64,000 nucleotides of DNA, taken from positions 4,365-68,364 of the forward strand of contig NZ_JAZGJQ010000012.1 in NCBI RefSeq assembly GCF_036408855.1, in the 5' to 3' direction. Positions 16,572 to 25,187 of this stretch are shown piece after piece. The notes below the pieces were generated by a model that worked only from the letters and a program-made list of their open reading frames with translations, made no database searches and had not been told where the DNA came from. This DNA is from Olsenella_K absiana (lineage in GTDB: Bacteria; Actinomycetota; Coriobacteriia; Coriobacteriales; Atopobiaceae). A program made the translations under genes and the position numbers. The first letter of the stretch is position 1, and each line of letters opens with the position of its first letter.

Positions 16572-18410
16572 TCAGACGGAGTAGCGCGCGGCGCGCGCCT
16601 CGAGCTCGGCCAGCGCCCGGCCGAAGGCGGCGCGCTGGCCGGCGTCCCAAGCGCCCATGTCGTCCGACGTGAGGAGCATCCCCGCCAGGTGCGCGTCGGT
16701 GAGGAGGAGCTCCTGGCGCTGGTCTGCCGTCAGCCTGACGTCGTCCCTGAGGAAGAAGACGTCGGGGTCGTTGAGGAAGGCCCTCCCGTCGAGGTGCGCG
16801 CGGCCGCGGGTGTTGGCGAGCGAGTTGCGCGTGCTCACCCGCTCGCGGCCCGTGATGCGCATGTAGCGCCGGCCGTCCCAGTCCAGCCCCACGTCGCAGC
16901 CGACGCGGCAGTACTCGCAGCGCCCCAGCGCGCTCATCACGGGGACCCCGCACAGGTCGAAGAGGGTGCCCTCGGGCACGCTCGCGCGCAGCAGGCCCAG
17001 CGCGTCCGCCATCAGCTGCCCGCGGTTCATGCCGCCGTGCGGCAGCAGCGCCGCCGCGTAAAGGAAGTCGAGCTTGAGCAGCCGGAAGCCCCAGGTCTCC
17101 GTCGCCATCCGGAGGGACGCGCGCACGTGCTCCCTGACCTCGGGGTTCAGCGTGTCGAGCGCGTAGCCGCCGCTCCAGTGCGACCCGCTCATGACGGGGC
17201 GGCCTGAGTCGTCGCGCAGCAGCCAGCCCGGGTGCTCGGAGAAGAGCCGCGAGTCCCGCTCGCACACGAAGGGCGCCATCCAGAGCCCGGGCACGAGGCC
17301 GGCAGTGCGGATCGCGTCCGCCATCGCGCCCATGCCCTCGGGGAAGCGCGCGGGGTCGGGCGTCGCCCAGTCGCCGACCCTGGCGTATCCGTCGTCGATC
17401 TGGAAGACGGGGACCACGGGCGAGAAGGACGCGCTGGCAGCGGCGCCCCCGTCGGCGAGGATGGCCGAGACTCCCGCCAGGTCGTGCAGGATCTTCTCCG
17501 CGTCGATGTCGCCGTAGTGGCGGTACCAGCTCGAGAAGCCGACGAGCGGCCGGGCCGGACGACGGGAGACGCCCATGGCGGAGAGGTAGCGCGAGAAGGC
17601 GTCCTCGAGCGTGCCGGTGGCGAAGAAGAGGTCGAGCGCGCATGTCCAGCCGCCTTGCTGCGAGCTGGCGCCGACCTCGCCGGAGCCTTGCCACGAGCTG
17701 GGGGCAACCTCGCCCGCGCCCTCCTTCTCGAAGGTCAGGGTGCCCTGGGGCAGGTCCTCCAGGATGGTCGTCACGCCCCCGTCCGGATCGCACTCGCCGA
17801 AGAGCGTGACGACGTCGCCCTTCCGCACGTAGCCGTAGCCGATGCCGTGCTGGTGCCCCGGCCGCGGGTCCTGGGGCGCGAAGCGGTAGTCGCCCGACGC
17901 GTCGAGCACCCAGTGGGCCACGACCGCGCGGGGCGTGCGGGCCAGGCCCACCATCGCGTCCCGAGGACTGTGCTCGACCGAGTCGGTCCAGGAGTTGTAG
18001 CCGTTGAGGTAGAGCCGGTCGGAGCCGGCCAGGTCGACGGCCACGCGCACCCGCGCGCAAAGGACCTCCGCGCGCTCGCGGGCGCGCACGAGGATGCGGC
18101 AGCGCCCTCCCCTCGCGTCGAGAAGGACCTCGAGGGGCGCGGTCTCCGAGGCCGTCGGGTCGGGGGCCGCCGGCTCGGGGGCCAACGGGTCGGGGGCCGT
18201 CTGTGCGAGCCCGCCGCCTGCGCCGGGCACGAGCGCGGAAGCAAAGCGCTCGCCCGCCTCCCCCGGGAGCCTCCAGGCGACCTCCGCCGCAAGGACCGTG
18301 CAGGCACCGGCGCCCGTCGTCCGGTCCGCGCGGCGCCCGGGGCGCAGGTCCTTCTCGCCCGCCGGGTCCTTCTCGCCCGCCGGGTCCTTCTCGCCCGAGG
18401 AACGTGCCAT
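16572..18410 (-). CDS. GH36 alpha-galactosidase
   Basis: A 612-residue enzyme of the GH36/clan GH-D type. The substrate-side motif FQIDDGY lies at 337-342, the nucleophile Asp448 in LLKLDFLYA, and the acid/base Asp506 in CRVGCDVG. It releases terminal alpha-galactose from oligosaccharides such as melibiose and raffinose. No signal peptide is seen, so it should act in the cytoplasm on sugars imported by the symporter encoded just upstream, whose stop overlaps this start (TGATG). The N-terminus carries three copies of GEKDPA from an 18-bp tandem DNA repeat, not part of the family fold. It probably feeds galT. Confidence 0.85.
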   Translation of the reverse strand: MARSSGEKDPAGEKDPAGEKDLRPGRRADRTTGAGACTVLAAEVAWRLPGEAGERFASALVPGAGGGLAQTAPDPLAPEPAAPDPTASETAPLEVLLDARGGRCRILVRARERAEVLCARVRVAVDLAGSDRLYLNGYNSWTDSVEHSPRDAMVGLARTPRAVVAHWVLDASGDYRFAPQDPRPGHQHGIGYGYVRKGDVVTLFGECDPDGGVTTILEDLPQGTLTFEKEGAGEVAPSSWQGSGEVGASSQQGGWTCALDLFFATGTLEDAFSRYLSAMGVSRRPARPLVGFSSWYRHYGDIDAEKILHDLAGVSAILADGGAAASASFSPVVPVFQIDDGYARVGDWATPDPARFPEGMGAMADAIRTAGLVPGLWMAPFVCERDSRLFSEHPGWLLRDDSGRPVMSGSHWSGGYALDTLNPEVREHVRASLRMATETWGFRLLKLDFLYAAALLPHGGMNRGQLMADALGLLRASVPEGTLFDLCGVPVMSALGRCEYCRVGCDVGLDWDGRRYMRITGRERVSTRNSLANTRGRAHLDGRAFLNDPDVFFLRDDVRLTADQRQELLLTDAHLAGMLLTSDDMGAWDAGQRAAFGRALAELEARAARYSV

Positions 18411-19810
18411 CAGCGCTGCCCTCCCTCTCGCGACGAGATGGCGGAGAGCACGTCGCGCTCGCGATAGCGCGTGAACACCAGGCCCGCCACCAGGCAGAAC
18501 GCCGTCGCGACCACGGCCGTCAGGCGGTAGCCGACGCCGCCGCCCGCCGCAGCGGAGAGCGAGGTGAACAGGATCATCGCAAGCGTCTGTCCCAGCGTCA
18601 TGCTGAAGGTGCGCGCCGCGTAGAACATGCCCTCGCGGCGCTCGCCCGTCTCAATCGCGTCGGCCTCGGCGATGTCGGCCAGCACCGCCTGCGGGAGGAT
18701 GCCCAGGATGGCCATGGGCACGGCGGCGAGCACGGCGACGAGGCAACCCCAGACGACGCCGGGCACGCCGAACAGGCCGCAGACGGCCGTCACGGCGAAG
18801 GCGAGGCAGAAGGCGAAGAACGCGAACGCCACGAGCCGCTTCTTGCCGAGCCGCTTGGCGAGCAGGTTCACCGGCGCGTAGAACAGCAGCGACACCACGG
18901 TCATCGCGGCGAAGAACACGAAGGTCCAGGAGTCGTCGAAGCCCATGAGCTCCGTCACGTAGTACGGCAGCCCCGTCTGGAACATCGTTATCGAGACCCA
19001 GTACAGCACGTCGGAGCCCTCGAAGACCTGGAACTGCCGGTTCTTGAAGGTCTTCGCGACCGACCTGCCCATCGGGGTGGAGCTGGGCTGGGTGTCCGCG
19101 TAGCGCGTCTCGTCGATGCCGAGGGCGGCCACCAGCATGCAGGCGAGCGCGACCAGCGCGAGGGCGGCGACCGTCACGCGGAAGGCGGCGACCGGGCCGA
19201 GCGCGGGCTCGAGGGCGCCGGCGACCGCCGTGACCAGGTAGGCCATGGCCGTGCCGAGGAAGTAGGTCACGGAGATGTAGGTCGAAAGGTTGATCCTCAG
19301 CTCCTGCGTGCGCCCCAGCTCGGGAATCAGCGCGTTGAAGGGCGTGCAGTAGAGCGAGAGCGTGACGTAGAACAGCATCAGGCAGACGAAGAGGAGAAGG
19401 TCGTTGGCCAGCGCGCTGGACGTGCCGGGCAGGACGAAGACGAGCACGGTCATCGCGGCGAAGGGCAGCGCCGCCGCGCGCATGAAGGGGATGCGGCGGC
19501 CGCGCGGGCTCGCGAGGGAGTCCGATCGGGAGGCGATGAAGGGGTCGATGAAGCCGTCGAGCAGCCGGCCGCAGCCGGTGATGACGCCGATCACCGTCAG
19601 CCCGGCGAAGACGATGCCCTGGGTGATGAACAGCGGCATGCCGGCGGCGACCTGGGAGTCCGACGGCATGTAGTAGTAGACCAGCCAGTTGCTGATGATG
19701 CCGGACAGGATCGCCCAGCCCAGCTGGCCGATCGCGAAGCGCCGGAGCACCCTTCCGTCCGCAAGCTCCTTCTCCCGCACGCGCTTCTCGCCCATGTCCT
19801 TCTCGCCCAT
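18410..19810 (-). CDS. GPH family sugar:cation symporter (MelB-like MFS)
   Basis: A 466-residue membrane protein with 12 predicted spans. The segments LLDGFIDPFIASRSD and YCTPFNALIPELG match the glycoside-pentoside-hexuronide family. It likely imports alpha-galactosides for the enzyme encoded downstream, with which it shares one base (TGATG). The start region consists of 15-bp tandem repeats (GGCGAGAAGGACATG), so two in-frame ATG codons (19810 and 19795) each have their own AAGGA ribosome site. The gene follows the TetR gene by 86 bases and is probably in the same operon. Confidence 0.85.
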   Translation of the reverse strand: MGEKDMGEKRVREKELADGRVLRRFAIGQLGWAILSGIISNWLVYYYMPSDSQVAAGMPLFITQGIVFAGLTVIGVITGCGRLLDGFIDPFIASRSDSLASPRGRRIPFMRAAALPFAAMTVLVFVLPGTSSALANDLLLFVCLMLFYVTLSLYCTPFNALIPELGRTQELRINLSTYISVTYFLGTAMAYLVTAVAGALEPALGPVAAFRVTVAALALVALACMLVAALGIDETRYADTQPSSTPMGRSVAKTFKNRQFQVFEGSDVLYWVSITMFQTGLPYYVTELMGFDDSWTFVFFAAMTVVSLLFYAPVNLLAKRLGKKRLVAFAFFAFCLAFAVTAVCGLFGVPGVVWGCLVAVLAAVPMAILGILPQAVLADIAEADAIETGERREGMFYAARTFSMTLGQTLAMILFTSLSAAAGGGVGYRLTAVVATAFCLVAGLVFTRYRERDVLSAISSREGGQR

Positions 19811-19896
19811 GTCCTTCTCCCCTCGCCCTCTCCTGCCGATAAGGACCTCTTGCCGCAGGCCGGCCGCCGCGGGCCGGACGCCGCAGGCCGGCCCGC

Positions 19897-20628
19897 CTAT
19901 AGCCTGATGTAGCGCACGGCCATGTCCACCAGACAGTCGAGCTCCTTCGACGCCTGCCGGAAGTCGTCGGAGGGTATGACGTCGCCGCGGAAGAGCTTCT
20001 CCGCCAGCCCCATGAGGGAGTGCGCCACGCTCCGGTAGAAGGTCCGGAAGTCGCCGATCGCCCGCACGGAGCCGTCGGCCACGCCGAGGCGGTAGGCGTC
20101 CTCGAAGATGAGGTAGAACGAGTCGACCTCGCGGCCGTACGCCGCGAGCTGCTCCGGCGTCAGCCCCTCCTTGAGGACCAGGTGGTCGAACTCGTCGACG
20201 AAGGAGACGAACGCGCGGTTGGCGACGTAGTGGGCCGCGTACTCCGCGAGCAGCGTCTCGAGCCGCTCGGCGCCGTCCATGGCGAGGAAGCGGTCGGACT
20301 CCACGAGGTCCACGATGCGCTCGTTGAACCGGTGCCAGAGGAGGGTAGCCGCCTCCACCGCGATGCGGGTCTTGGTGGAGAAGCGCCGGTAGAGCGTGGC
20401 GACGCCCACGCCCGCGGCCTCTGCGATGTCGGTCATGCGCACCGCCTGGAGGCCATAGGAGAGGAAGAGGTCCGCGGCGCAGGCGACCACGCGGGCGTCG
20501 CGGGCCGCGGCGGCGTCGGCGGGCGCGGGTGCGGCGGACGCAGCGGCGGGCGCGAGCGCGGCGGCGGGCGCGGGTGCGGCGTCGCCGGCCTCCGGGCCTT
20601 GCGCCGCGACTGCACGTTCCTCTCGCAT
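19897..20628 (-). CDS. TetR/AcrR family regulator of the galactoside operon
   Basis: A 243-residue repressor-type protein. A low-complexity Ala/Pro leader (residues 8-42) precedes the TetR DNA-binding domain, with the helix-turn-helix at about 66-85 (MTDIAEAAGVGVATLYRRF). The C-terminal half is the usual helical ligand domain. It likely binds the two 17-bp palindromes at 20658-20694 and so controls both its own operon (with the symporter and alpha-galactosidase) and the divergent gene at 20726. The ligand is unknown; a galactoside or a cell-envelope compound would fit. Confidence 0.8.
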   Translation of the reverse strand: MREERAVAAQGPEAGDAAPAPAAALAPAAASAAPAPADAAAARDARVVACAADLFLSYGLQAVRMTDIAEAAGVGVATLYRRFSTKTRIAVEAATLLWHRFNERIVDLVESDRFLAMDGAERLETLLAEYAAHYVANRAFVSFVDEFDHLVLKEGLTPEQLAAYGREVDSFYLIFEDAYRLGVADGSVRAIGDFRTFYRSVAHSLMGLAEKLFRGDVIPSDDFRQASKELDCLVDMAVRYIRL

Positions 20629-20657
20629 GTCCTTCTCCTTGACTGGGTTGCAAAAGC

Positions 20658-20694
20658 TGATAGTCTGGCTATCAGTCTGATAGTCAGACTATCA
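20658..20694. promoter_or_regulatory. paired TetR operators
   Basis: TGATAGTCTGGCTATCA (20658-20674) and the perfect palindrome TGATAGTCAGACTATCA (20678-20694) lie 3 bases apart between the divergent TetR gene and the gene at 20726. Centre-to-centre spacing is 20 bases, about two helical turns. Confidence 0.85.
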
Positions 20695-20725
20695 ACTACG
20701 AAGCTTCCCCGTCAAGGAGGAATCG

Positions 20726-22327
20726 ATGGACAACGGCGAGGACCGGGCGCGCAGCGCCTTCGGCAACGACCAGGGCTCCAGGACCTACCGCAAGGCGGTG
20801 CGCACGAAGGAGCGCTACCTCCGGAGGTTCGGCGACGACTCGCGGACGAGCTATCACCTGGCCAGCGCGGACGTGCCCGTAATCTCGCACGCGCTCGGCG
20901 TCAGGAACCTGGTGCTCGCCGGGGCCGGGGCGACCGGCGCAGCCGGGGCCGGCGCGGCCGGGGCCGGGGCCGGGGCCCAGGCGGACGCCCGCCCGTTCGA
21001 CATCCGCGCGGACGCCCGCACGGCACCACGCCCGCCCGCGACCGAGCGCACGGTGCCGGGATCCGACGGCTCGCCGGTCGTCGTCGGCAACATCCGCATG
21101 GGGTTCGGCCACTACCGGATCTCGATGGCGATCGCGTCGGCGGCGCACGCGATGGGCTACACCCCCTACTGGTTCGACCTCGCCTCCTTCGCGGGGAGCA
21201 CCGGCTCCAAGGTGATAGCGCACCAGAACGACCTCTACTCGCTCGGCTCGCGGCTCTCGCAGCGGTTTGCGCCGTTCAACCGCCTCGTCTGGGAGCCGCT
21301 CAACAGCGAGGGCTTCCGCAGGCTCAGCTACAACGCCGGCGACCAGAAGGTCTCCGAGCTGTGCGTCCCCCTCTTCGCGGACCTCGACCGCGACGTGCCC
21401 TTCGTGGGCACGCACGTCTGGCCGGCCCAGGCCGCCGTGCACGCGGGGATGACCCACGTCGTGAACGCCATCCCGGACAACTGGCCGATGGCGCTCCACC
21501 TGGCCGAGGGCGCGATCCATGCGGTCCAGACGCCGAGCGCCTACCTCGGCTACCACCAGCTGCGCGGCATGGACCCCAGCCGGCAGCTCAGGCCGATGCC
21601 GGAGGGCTCGCTCGTCTACACCGGCCACTACGTGGACCACGAGCTCGCGAGCAACGTCGGCGCCGACTGCGCCGCCCGCAGGGCGCGCGTCCTCGGCGGC
21701 GGGCCCGTCCGCTACCTGCTCTCCGTCGGCGGGGCGGGCGCGCAGCAGGGCCTCTTCGCGGCCATCGTCGCCCACCTCCTCCCCTACGTGCGGCGCGGCG
21801 AGGCGGTGGTCTTCCTGAACGTGGGCGACCACCGCGACGTCTGGGAGGGGCTTGCCAGCTCGGTCGACGGGCTCGCCACGCTCGCGCAGACCCACTTCGA
21901 CGACTTCGCCGACGTGGCGCGCTTCGCCGAGGCCGCGCGCGCCGGCGACGCCAGCGGCGTGCACGCCTTCTGCGACAAGGACATCTTCTCGGCCGTGTAC
22001 AGCTCGAACGTGCTCATGCGCTGCTCGGACGTGCTCGTCACCAAGCCGAGCGAGTTCTCGTTCTACCCGGTCCCCAAGCTGATGATCCACCGCGTCGGCG
22101 GGCACGAGGCGTGGGGGGCGATAAGGGCCGCGGAGGTCGGCGACGGCACCTACGAGATGGGCCGCGACGACGAGGTGCTCGCGATGGTCGACTCGCTGCA
22201 GGCGGACCGCGAGCTCGTGGGGTTCATGTGCGACCGGATCGAGGACGCGTGGCGCGCGGGCGTATACGACGGCGCCTACCGCGTCGTGGACCTCGCGGTG
22301 CGGGGGATCGCGGCCGCCGGCCGATAG
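20726..22327 (+). CDS. GT-B fold glycosyltransferase-like protein
   Basis: A 533-residue protein resembling the MurG/MGDG-synthase group of GT-B enzymes. Residues 120-140 (GNIRMGFGHYRISMAIA) look like the GxGHxR acceptor-side loop, and the C-terminal half contains LLSVGGAGAQQG followed by CSDVLVTKPSEFSFYP, the place of the nucleotide-sugar site. Residues 65-85 are an Ala/Gly run encoded by GC-rich repeats. AAGGAGG lies before ATG 20726. It is divergent from the TetR gene across shared operators. A role in making a glycolipid or other envelope glycan is inferred; the substrate is unknown. Confidence 0.5.
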   Translation: MDNGEDRARSAFGNDQGSRTYRKAVRTKERYLRRFGDDSRTSYHLASADVPVISHALGVRNLVLAGAGATGAAGAGAAGAGAGAQADARPFDIRADARTAPRPPATERTVPGSDGSPVVVGNIRMGFGHYRISMAIASAAHAMGYTPYWFDLASFAGSTGSKVIAHQNDLYSLGSRLSQRFAPFNRLVWEPLNSEGFRRLSYNAGDQKVSELCVPLFADLDRDVPFVGTHVWPAQAAVHAGMTHVVNAIPDNWPMALHLAEGAIHAVQTPSAYLGYHQLRGMDPSRQLRPMPEGSLVYTGHYVDHELASNVGADCAARRARVLGGGPVRYLLSVGGAGAQQGLFAAIVAHLLPYVRRGEAVVFLNVGDHRDVWEGLASSVDGLATLAQTHFDDFADVARFAEAARAGDASGVHAFCDKDIFSAVYSSNVLMRCSDVLVTKPSEFSFYPVPKLMIHRVGGHEAWGAIRAAEVGDGTYEMGRDDEVLAMVDSLQADRELVGFMCDRIEDAWRAGVYDGAYRVVDLAVRGIAAAGR

Positions 22328-22392
22328 CCCGCAGCGTTCCGCCCCCCCCGCTCGAGGCCGCGTACGAACCTTAGGCCAACCCCATAAAAGAG

Positions 22393-22417
22393 CGCCCCTC
22401 GGCGAAGCCGAGGGGCG
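22393..22417. terminator. bidirectional terminator
   Basis: CGCCCCTCGGC, loop GAA, GCCGAGGGGCG: a perfect 11-bp stem between the convergent genes ending at 22327 and 22523. AAAAG lies on its left, giving a T-run for minus-strand transcripts. Confidence 0.85.
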
Positions 22418-22522
22418 ACTCATGAAGGATCTCGTTGCGAGCCTTGCCGCGAGCCTTGCCGCGGGCCTTGGCTGCGCTCCCGGGTCGCGAACCGCCGCGC
22501 GGGCGGCTCGGATCCGCTGCAA

Positions 22523-23848
22523 CTACGCCTCGAAGCTCACGTCCTTGCCCTCCTTGATGAGGAGCAGGGCGACGAGGGCGACCACGGACATCGCGGCGAG
22601 GTACCAGCCCACGCCCTGGATGCCGAAGGCGAGCACGAGCGCCGTGGCGATCGTGGGGGCGAAGGCGCCGCCGAGGATCGAGGCCAGGTTGTACGCCAGG
22701 CCGGATCCGGAGTAGCGCACCTTGGCCGGGAAGAGCTCGGGCAGGTAGGCGCCGCACGGCCCGAAGAGGGTGCCCATCAGGCAGAAGCCGACGGAGAGGA
22801 AGAGGAAGACGTTGGCCACGTTCTGGGTCGCAAGCAGCTGCGGCGCGAAGAAGCTGAAGACCACGGTGAGCACCGTCGCGAGCAGCACCGTCGGGCGACG
22901 ACCGTACCTGTCGGCGGCCAGGCACCCCACGACCACGAAGGCGGCGAAGAAGAACACGGCGCCGAGCTCGAGCTTGAGGTAGTCGGTCTGGGCGAACCCG
23001 AGGGTCTTCACGCCGTAAGCGAGCGACCAGGTGCCGAGCAGGTAGAAGAGGGTGTAGGTGATGCCCATCGCGCAGGTGCCGAGCACGACCTGCTTCCAGT
23101 ACTTGGCGAGCTCTCGCAGCGGGCTCTTGACGACGCGGTCCTCCCGGACGGCCTTCTGGAACACGGGCGTCTCGCTCATACGCTCACGGACGAGCAGGCC
23201 GACGACCACGAGCACCGCGGAGAGCAGAAACGGGATGCGCCAGCCCCACGCGACCATGGTCTCCTCGGAGAGGTTGGTCTCCAGCAGCAGGTTCACGCCA
23301 TACGCGAAGAAGAACCCGATGGGTGCGCCCAGGTTGGGGAAGGACCCCCACAGCGCGCGCTTGTCGGCAGGCGCGTTCTCGGTCGCCACGAGCGCGGCGC
23401 CGGACCACTCGCCCGCGAGCCCGAGGCCCTGGCAGGCGCGGCAGACGCACAGCAGCACGACGGCCATGGGCCCGAGCACCTCGTAGCCGGGCAGGAGGCC
23501 GACGACGAAGGTCGAGATGCCCATCATCAGCAGGGCCGCGACCAGGGTCCTCTTGCGGCCGAGCTTGTCACCGAAGTGGCCGAACAGCAGCGAGCCGAAG
23601 GGGCGCGCCAGAAACGAGACGGCGAAGGTCACGAACGAGAGCAGCGTCGCCAGGAAGGGGTTCTGCTTGGCCACGCTCGTGAAGAACACGAGGCCGAAGT
23701 AGCTCGCCGCGGCGATGGAGTAGCAGTAGTTGTCGTAGAACTCGATTGCGGTGCCGATCATCGAGGCCGCCATGACCTCGAGCACCGAGTCTCGGTGAGG
23801 CGCCTCGGTCGCCGTCGGGGCGGCCAGTGTTGCAGCTTGCGTGGACAT
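22523..23848 (-). CDS. MHS family MFS transporter
   Basis: A 441-residue, 12-span transporter of the metabolite:H+ symporter group (ShiA/KgtP/ProP type). Evidence: EFYDNYCYSIAAASYFG in the first span, RPFGSLLFGHFGDKLGRKRT in the loop between spans 2 and 3, and the MGTLFGPCGAYLPELFP segment. Substrates in this group are organic acids, shikimate or betaine. ATG 23848 follows AGGAG; the longer frame up to 23998 is the leader. The leader contains a short ORF and two hairpins, suggesting attenuation. Confidence 0.85.
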   Translation of the reverse strand: MSTQAATLAAPTATEAPHRDSVLEVMAASMIGTAIEFYDNYCYSIAAASYFGLVFFTSVAKQNPFLATLLSFVTFAVSFLARPFGSLLFGHFGDKLGRKRTLVAALLMMGISTFVVGLLPGYEVLGPMAVVLLCVCRACQGLGLAGEWSGAALVATENAPADKRALWGSFPNLGAPIGFFFAYGVNLLLETNLSEETMVAWGWRIPFLLSAVLVVVGLLVRERMSETPVFQKAVREDRVVKSPLRELAKYWKQVVLGTCAMGITYTLFYLLGTWSLAYGVKTLGFAQTDYLKLELGAVFFFAAFVVVGCLAADRYGRRPTVLLATVLTVVFSFFAPQLLATQNVANVFLFLSVGFCLMGTLFGPCGAYLPELFPAKVRYSGSGLAYNLASILGGAFAPTIATALVLAFGIQGVGWYLAAMSVVALVALLLIKEGKDVSFEA

Positions 23849-23908
23849 TGGGTCTCCTCTCTCCTTCGATGTCCCGCCTCGGTCGGGTCGGCGGCATCGA
23901 AACGAGAA

Positions 23909-23943
23909 GGGCCCGGTGCCGCCAGTCTTGACAGCCCGGGCCC
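23909..23943 (-). terminator. terminator-like hairpin in the MHS transporter leader
   Basis: On the minus strand GGGCCCGG and CCGGGCCC form an 8-bp stem followed by TTCTCGTTT, about 60 bases before the transporter start. A second, stronger stem (GGCCGTCCGC, loop of 3, GCGGACGGCC) lies at 23955-23977. Confidence 0.5.
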
Positions 23944-23998
23944 CGAGGGTCCACGGCCGTCCGCGGTGCGGACGGCCCGTTGAGTCAGCCACCCGCAC

Positions 23999-24049
23999 CT
24001 ACCTAATGCCGGTAATCTCGATTCGTGCGATCTTGGTGGCCTGGAACAT
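23999..24049 (-). CDS. possible leader peptide MFQATKIARIEITGIR
   Basis: A 16-codon ORF with a good ribosome site (AAGGGAGA, 5 bases before ATG). Four of its last ten residues are Ile. It stands directly before two GC-rich hairpins and the MHS transporter gene, as in attenuators where ribosome stalling sets the fold. Coding status is inferred only from position and the ribosome site. Confidence 0.4.
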   Translation of the reverse strand: MFQATKIARIEITGIR

Positions 24050-24308
24050 CTTGTCTCCCTTGCTTCCTGCGCTTGGGCGTGCCCATGCACGTCGCCGGGG
24101 GCGCTTGCGCACGTCCCCTTCGCGCGGCGCCCATGATGCTCCCCAGAAGTTCACCGAGAGCCACAAATTCATGACCCTTAACACGCGAGTAACACTCGAC
24201 AGACGGCATGTTTTTGTCGGTAGATGCACCATATGCAACGTTAGACGGAGAGATTGCAGCTAGAGGAGAAAAACGCGTCACGACCTTATGCGAGAGGGAT
24301 GACAGGCC

Positions 24309-24959
24309 CTACCCCTCGGCACCGCCCTCGACGCCCTGGCCCTTGATGCGCGGCAGAATCCTGCGGCAGAACCACACCAGCGCGGCGACCCCGAGGGCGG
24401 CGACCACGGCGTAGGTCGCGAGGTCGATCGCGCTCGCGGCGCCGGAGGCGGCCTCGCGCCAGGCGCCGCCCGCCCAGAAGCCGAGCGAGCAGAGCACCGT
24501 GTTCCACGCGAGCGACCCCGCGAAGGTCATGAGGGAGAACCTGCCCAGGCCCATGCGGGACATGCCGGCGGGGACGGAGATCAGGCTCCTCACCACGGGG
24601 ATGCAGCGGCATATGAGCACCGTCGCCTGCCCCTTGGTCTCGAACCATCCGAACGCCGCGCGCACGTCGGACTCCTCGAAGCCGAGGGCGCGGGCCGGCC
24701 TGGATGCGAGCAGGCGCGAGAGCCTCGCCTCGTCGAGTGCGGTGCCGGCCGCGTAGAGCACGTACGCGCCGGCGAGCGACCCCACGGTCGCCGCCAGGAC
24801 CGCGAGCGGGAGCCACAGGGCGCCCGTGCTGGAGAAGAAGCCGGCGAGCGGCAGGATAAGTTCGCTCGGAATCGGCGGGAAGACGTTCTCGAGGAAGATC
24901 AGCGCCCCGACGGCCAGGTAGCCGAACTGCGAGATGAATGCGAAGATCGCGTCCTGCAT
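24309..24959 (-). CDS. DedA family membrane protein
   Basis: A 216-residue protein with the DedA/SNARE-associated pattern: FLENVFPPIPSELILPLAG near the start, the amphipathic re-entrant part, and RCIPVVRSLISVPAGMSRM with its conserved Arg and Gly-Met. DedA proteins are thought to flip phospholipids or undecaprenyl phosphate across the membrane and support proton balance. GGAGG lies 6 bases before the ATG. No operon partner; the two-component system begins 228 bases to the right and ends facing this gene. Confidence 0.85.
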   Translation of the reverse strand: MQDAIFAFISQFGYLAVGALIFLENVFPPIPSELILPLAGFFSSTGALWLPLAVLAATVGSLAGAYVLYAAGTALDEARLSRLLASRPARALGFEESDVRAAFGWFETKGQATVLICRCIPVVRSLISVPAGMSRMGLGRFSLMTFAGSLAWNTVLCSLGFWAGGAWREAASGAASAIDLATYAVVAALGVAALVWFCRRILPRIKGQGVEGGAEG

Positions 24960-25099
24960 GGGATACCTCCAGGATGGGTCCGCACCGGCGCGGGCCGGCG
25001 CCCTCGTAATAGGTCCCCATCCTAGGAAGCCGCCCTAAAGCCCTCCCAACGGCAGGATAAACTCTGGATAAACTCGAGCGCGCCATCCGGGCGCGGGCG

Positions 25100-25180
25100 C
25101 GGCGGGACGGCCGGCCGCGTACGCGCACCGCCGGGCGCGACGGCCGGACGCCGGGCGCGGCGGCCGGACGCCGGCCGCGG
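25100..25180. repeat. GC-rich imperfect tandem repeats after the response regulator
   Basis: The unit GGCCGGACGCCGGGCGCGG recurs about three times just beyond the response regulator stop. It could fold strongly and end transcription, but there is no T-run. Confidence 0.5.
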
Positions 25181-25187
25181 CCCGGCG

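Larger units (their letters stand above)
23849..24308. other. Leader and promoter region of the MHS transporter gene, 460 bases
   Basis: Read on the minus strand, this gap contains an AT-richer promoter zone (about 24150-24270), a 16-codon ORF (24049-23999), a first hairpin (23977-23955) and a second hairpin followed by TTCTCGTTT (23943-23909). No larger gene is supported. Confidence 0.5.

Noticed and set aside
15391..18060. An 889-codon open frame on the minus strand
   Set aside because: It is a shadow of the alpha-galactosidase and neighbouring DNA in another frame; composition is Arg/Gly/Pro-rich without any domain.
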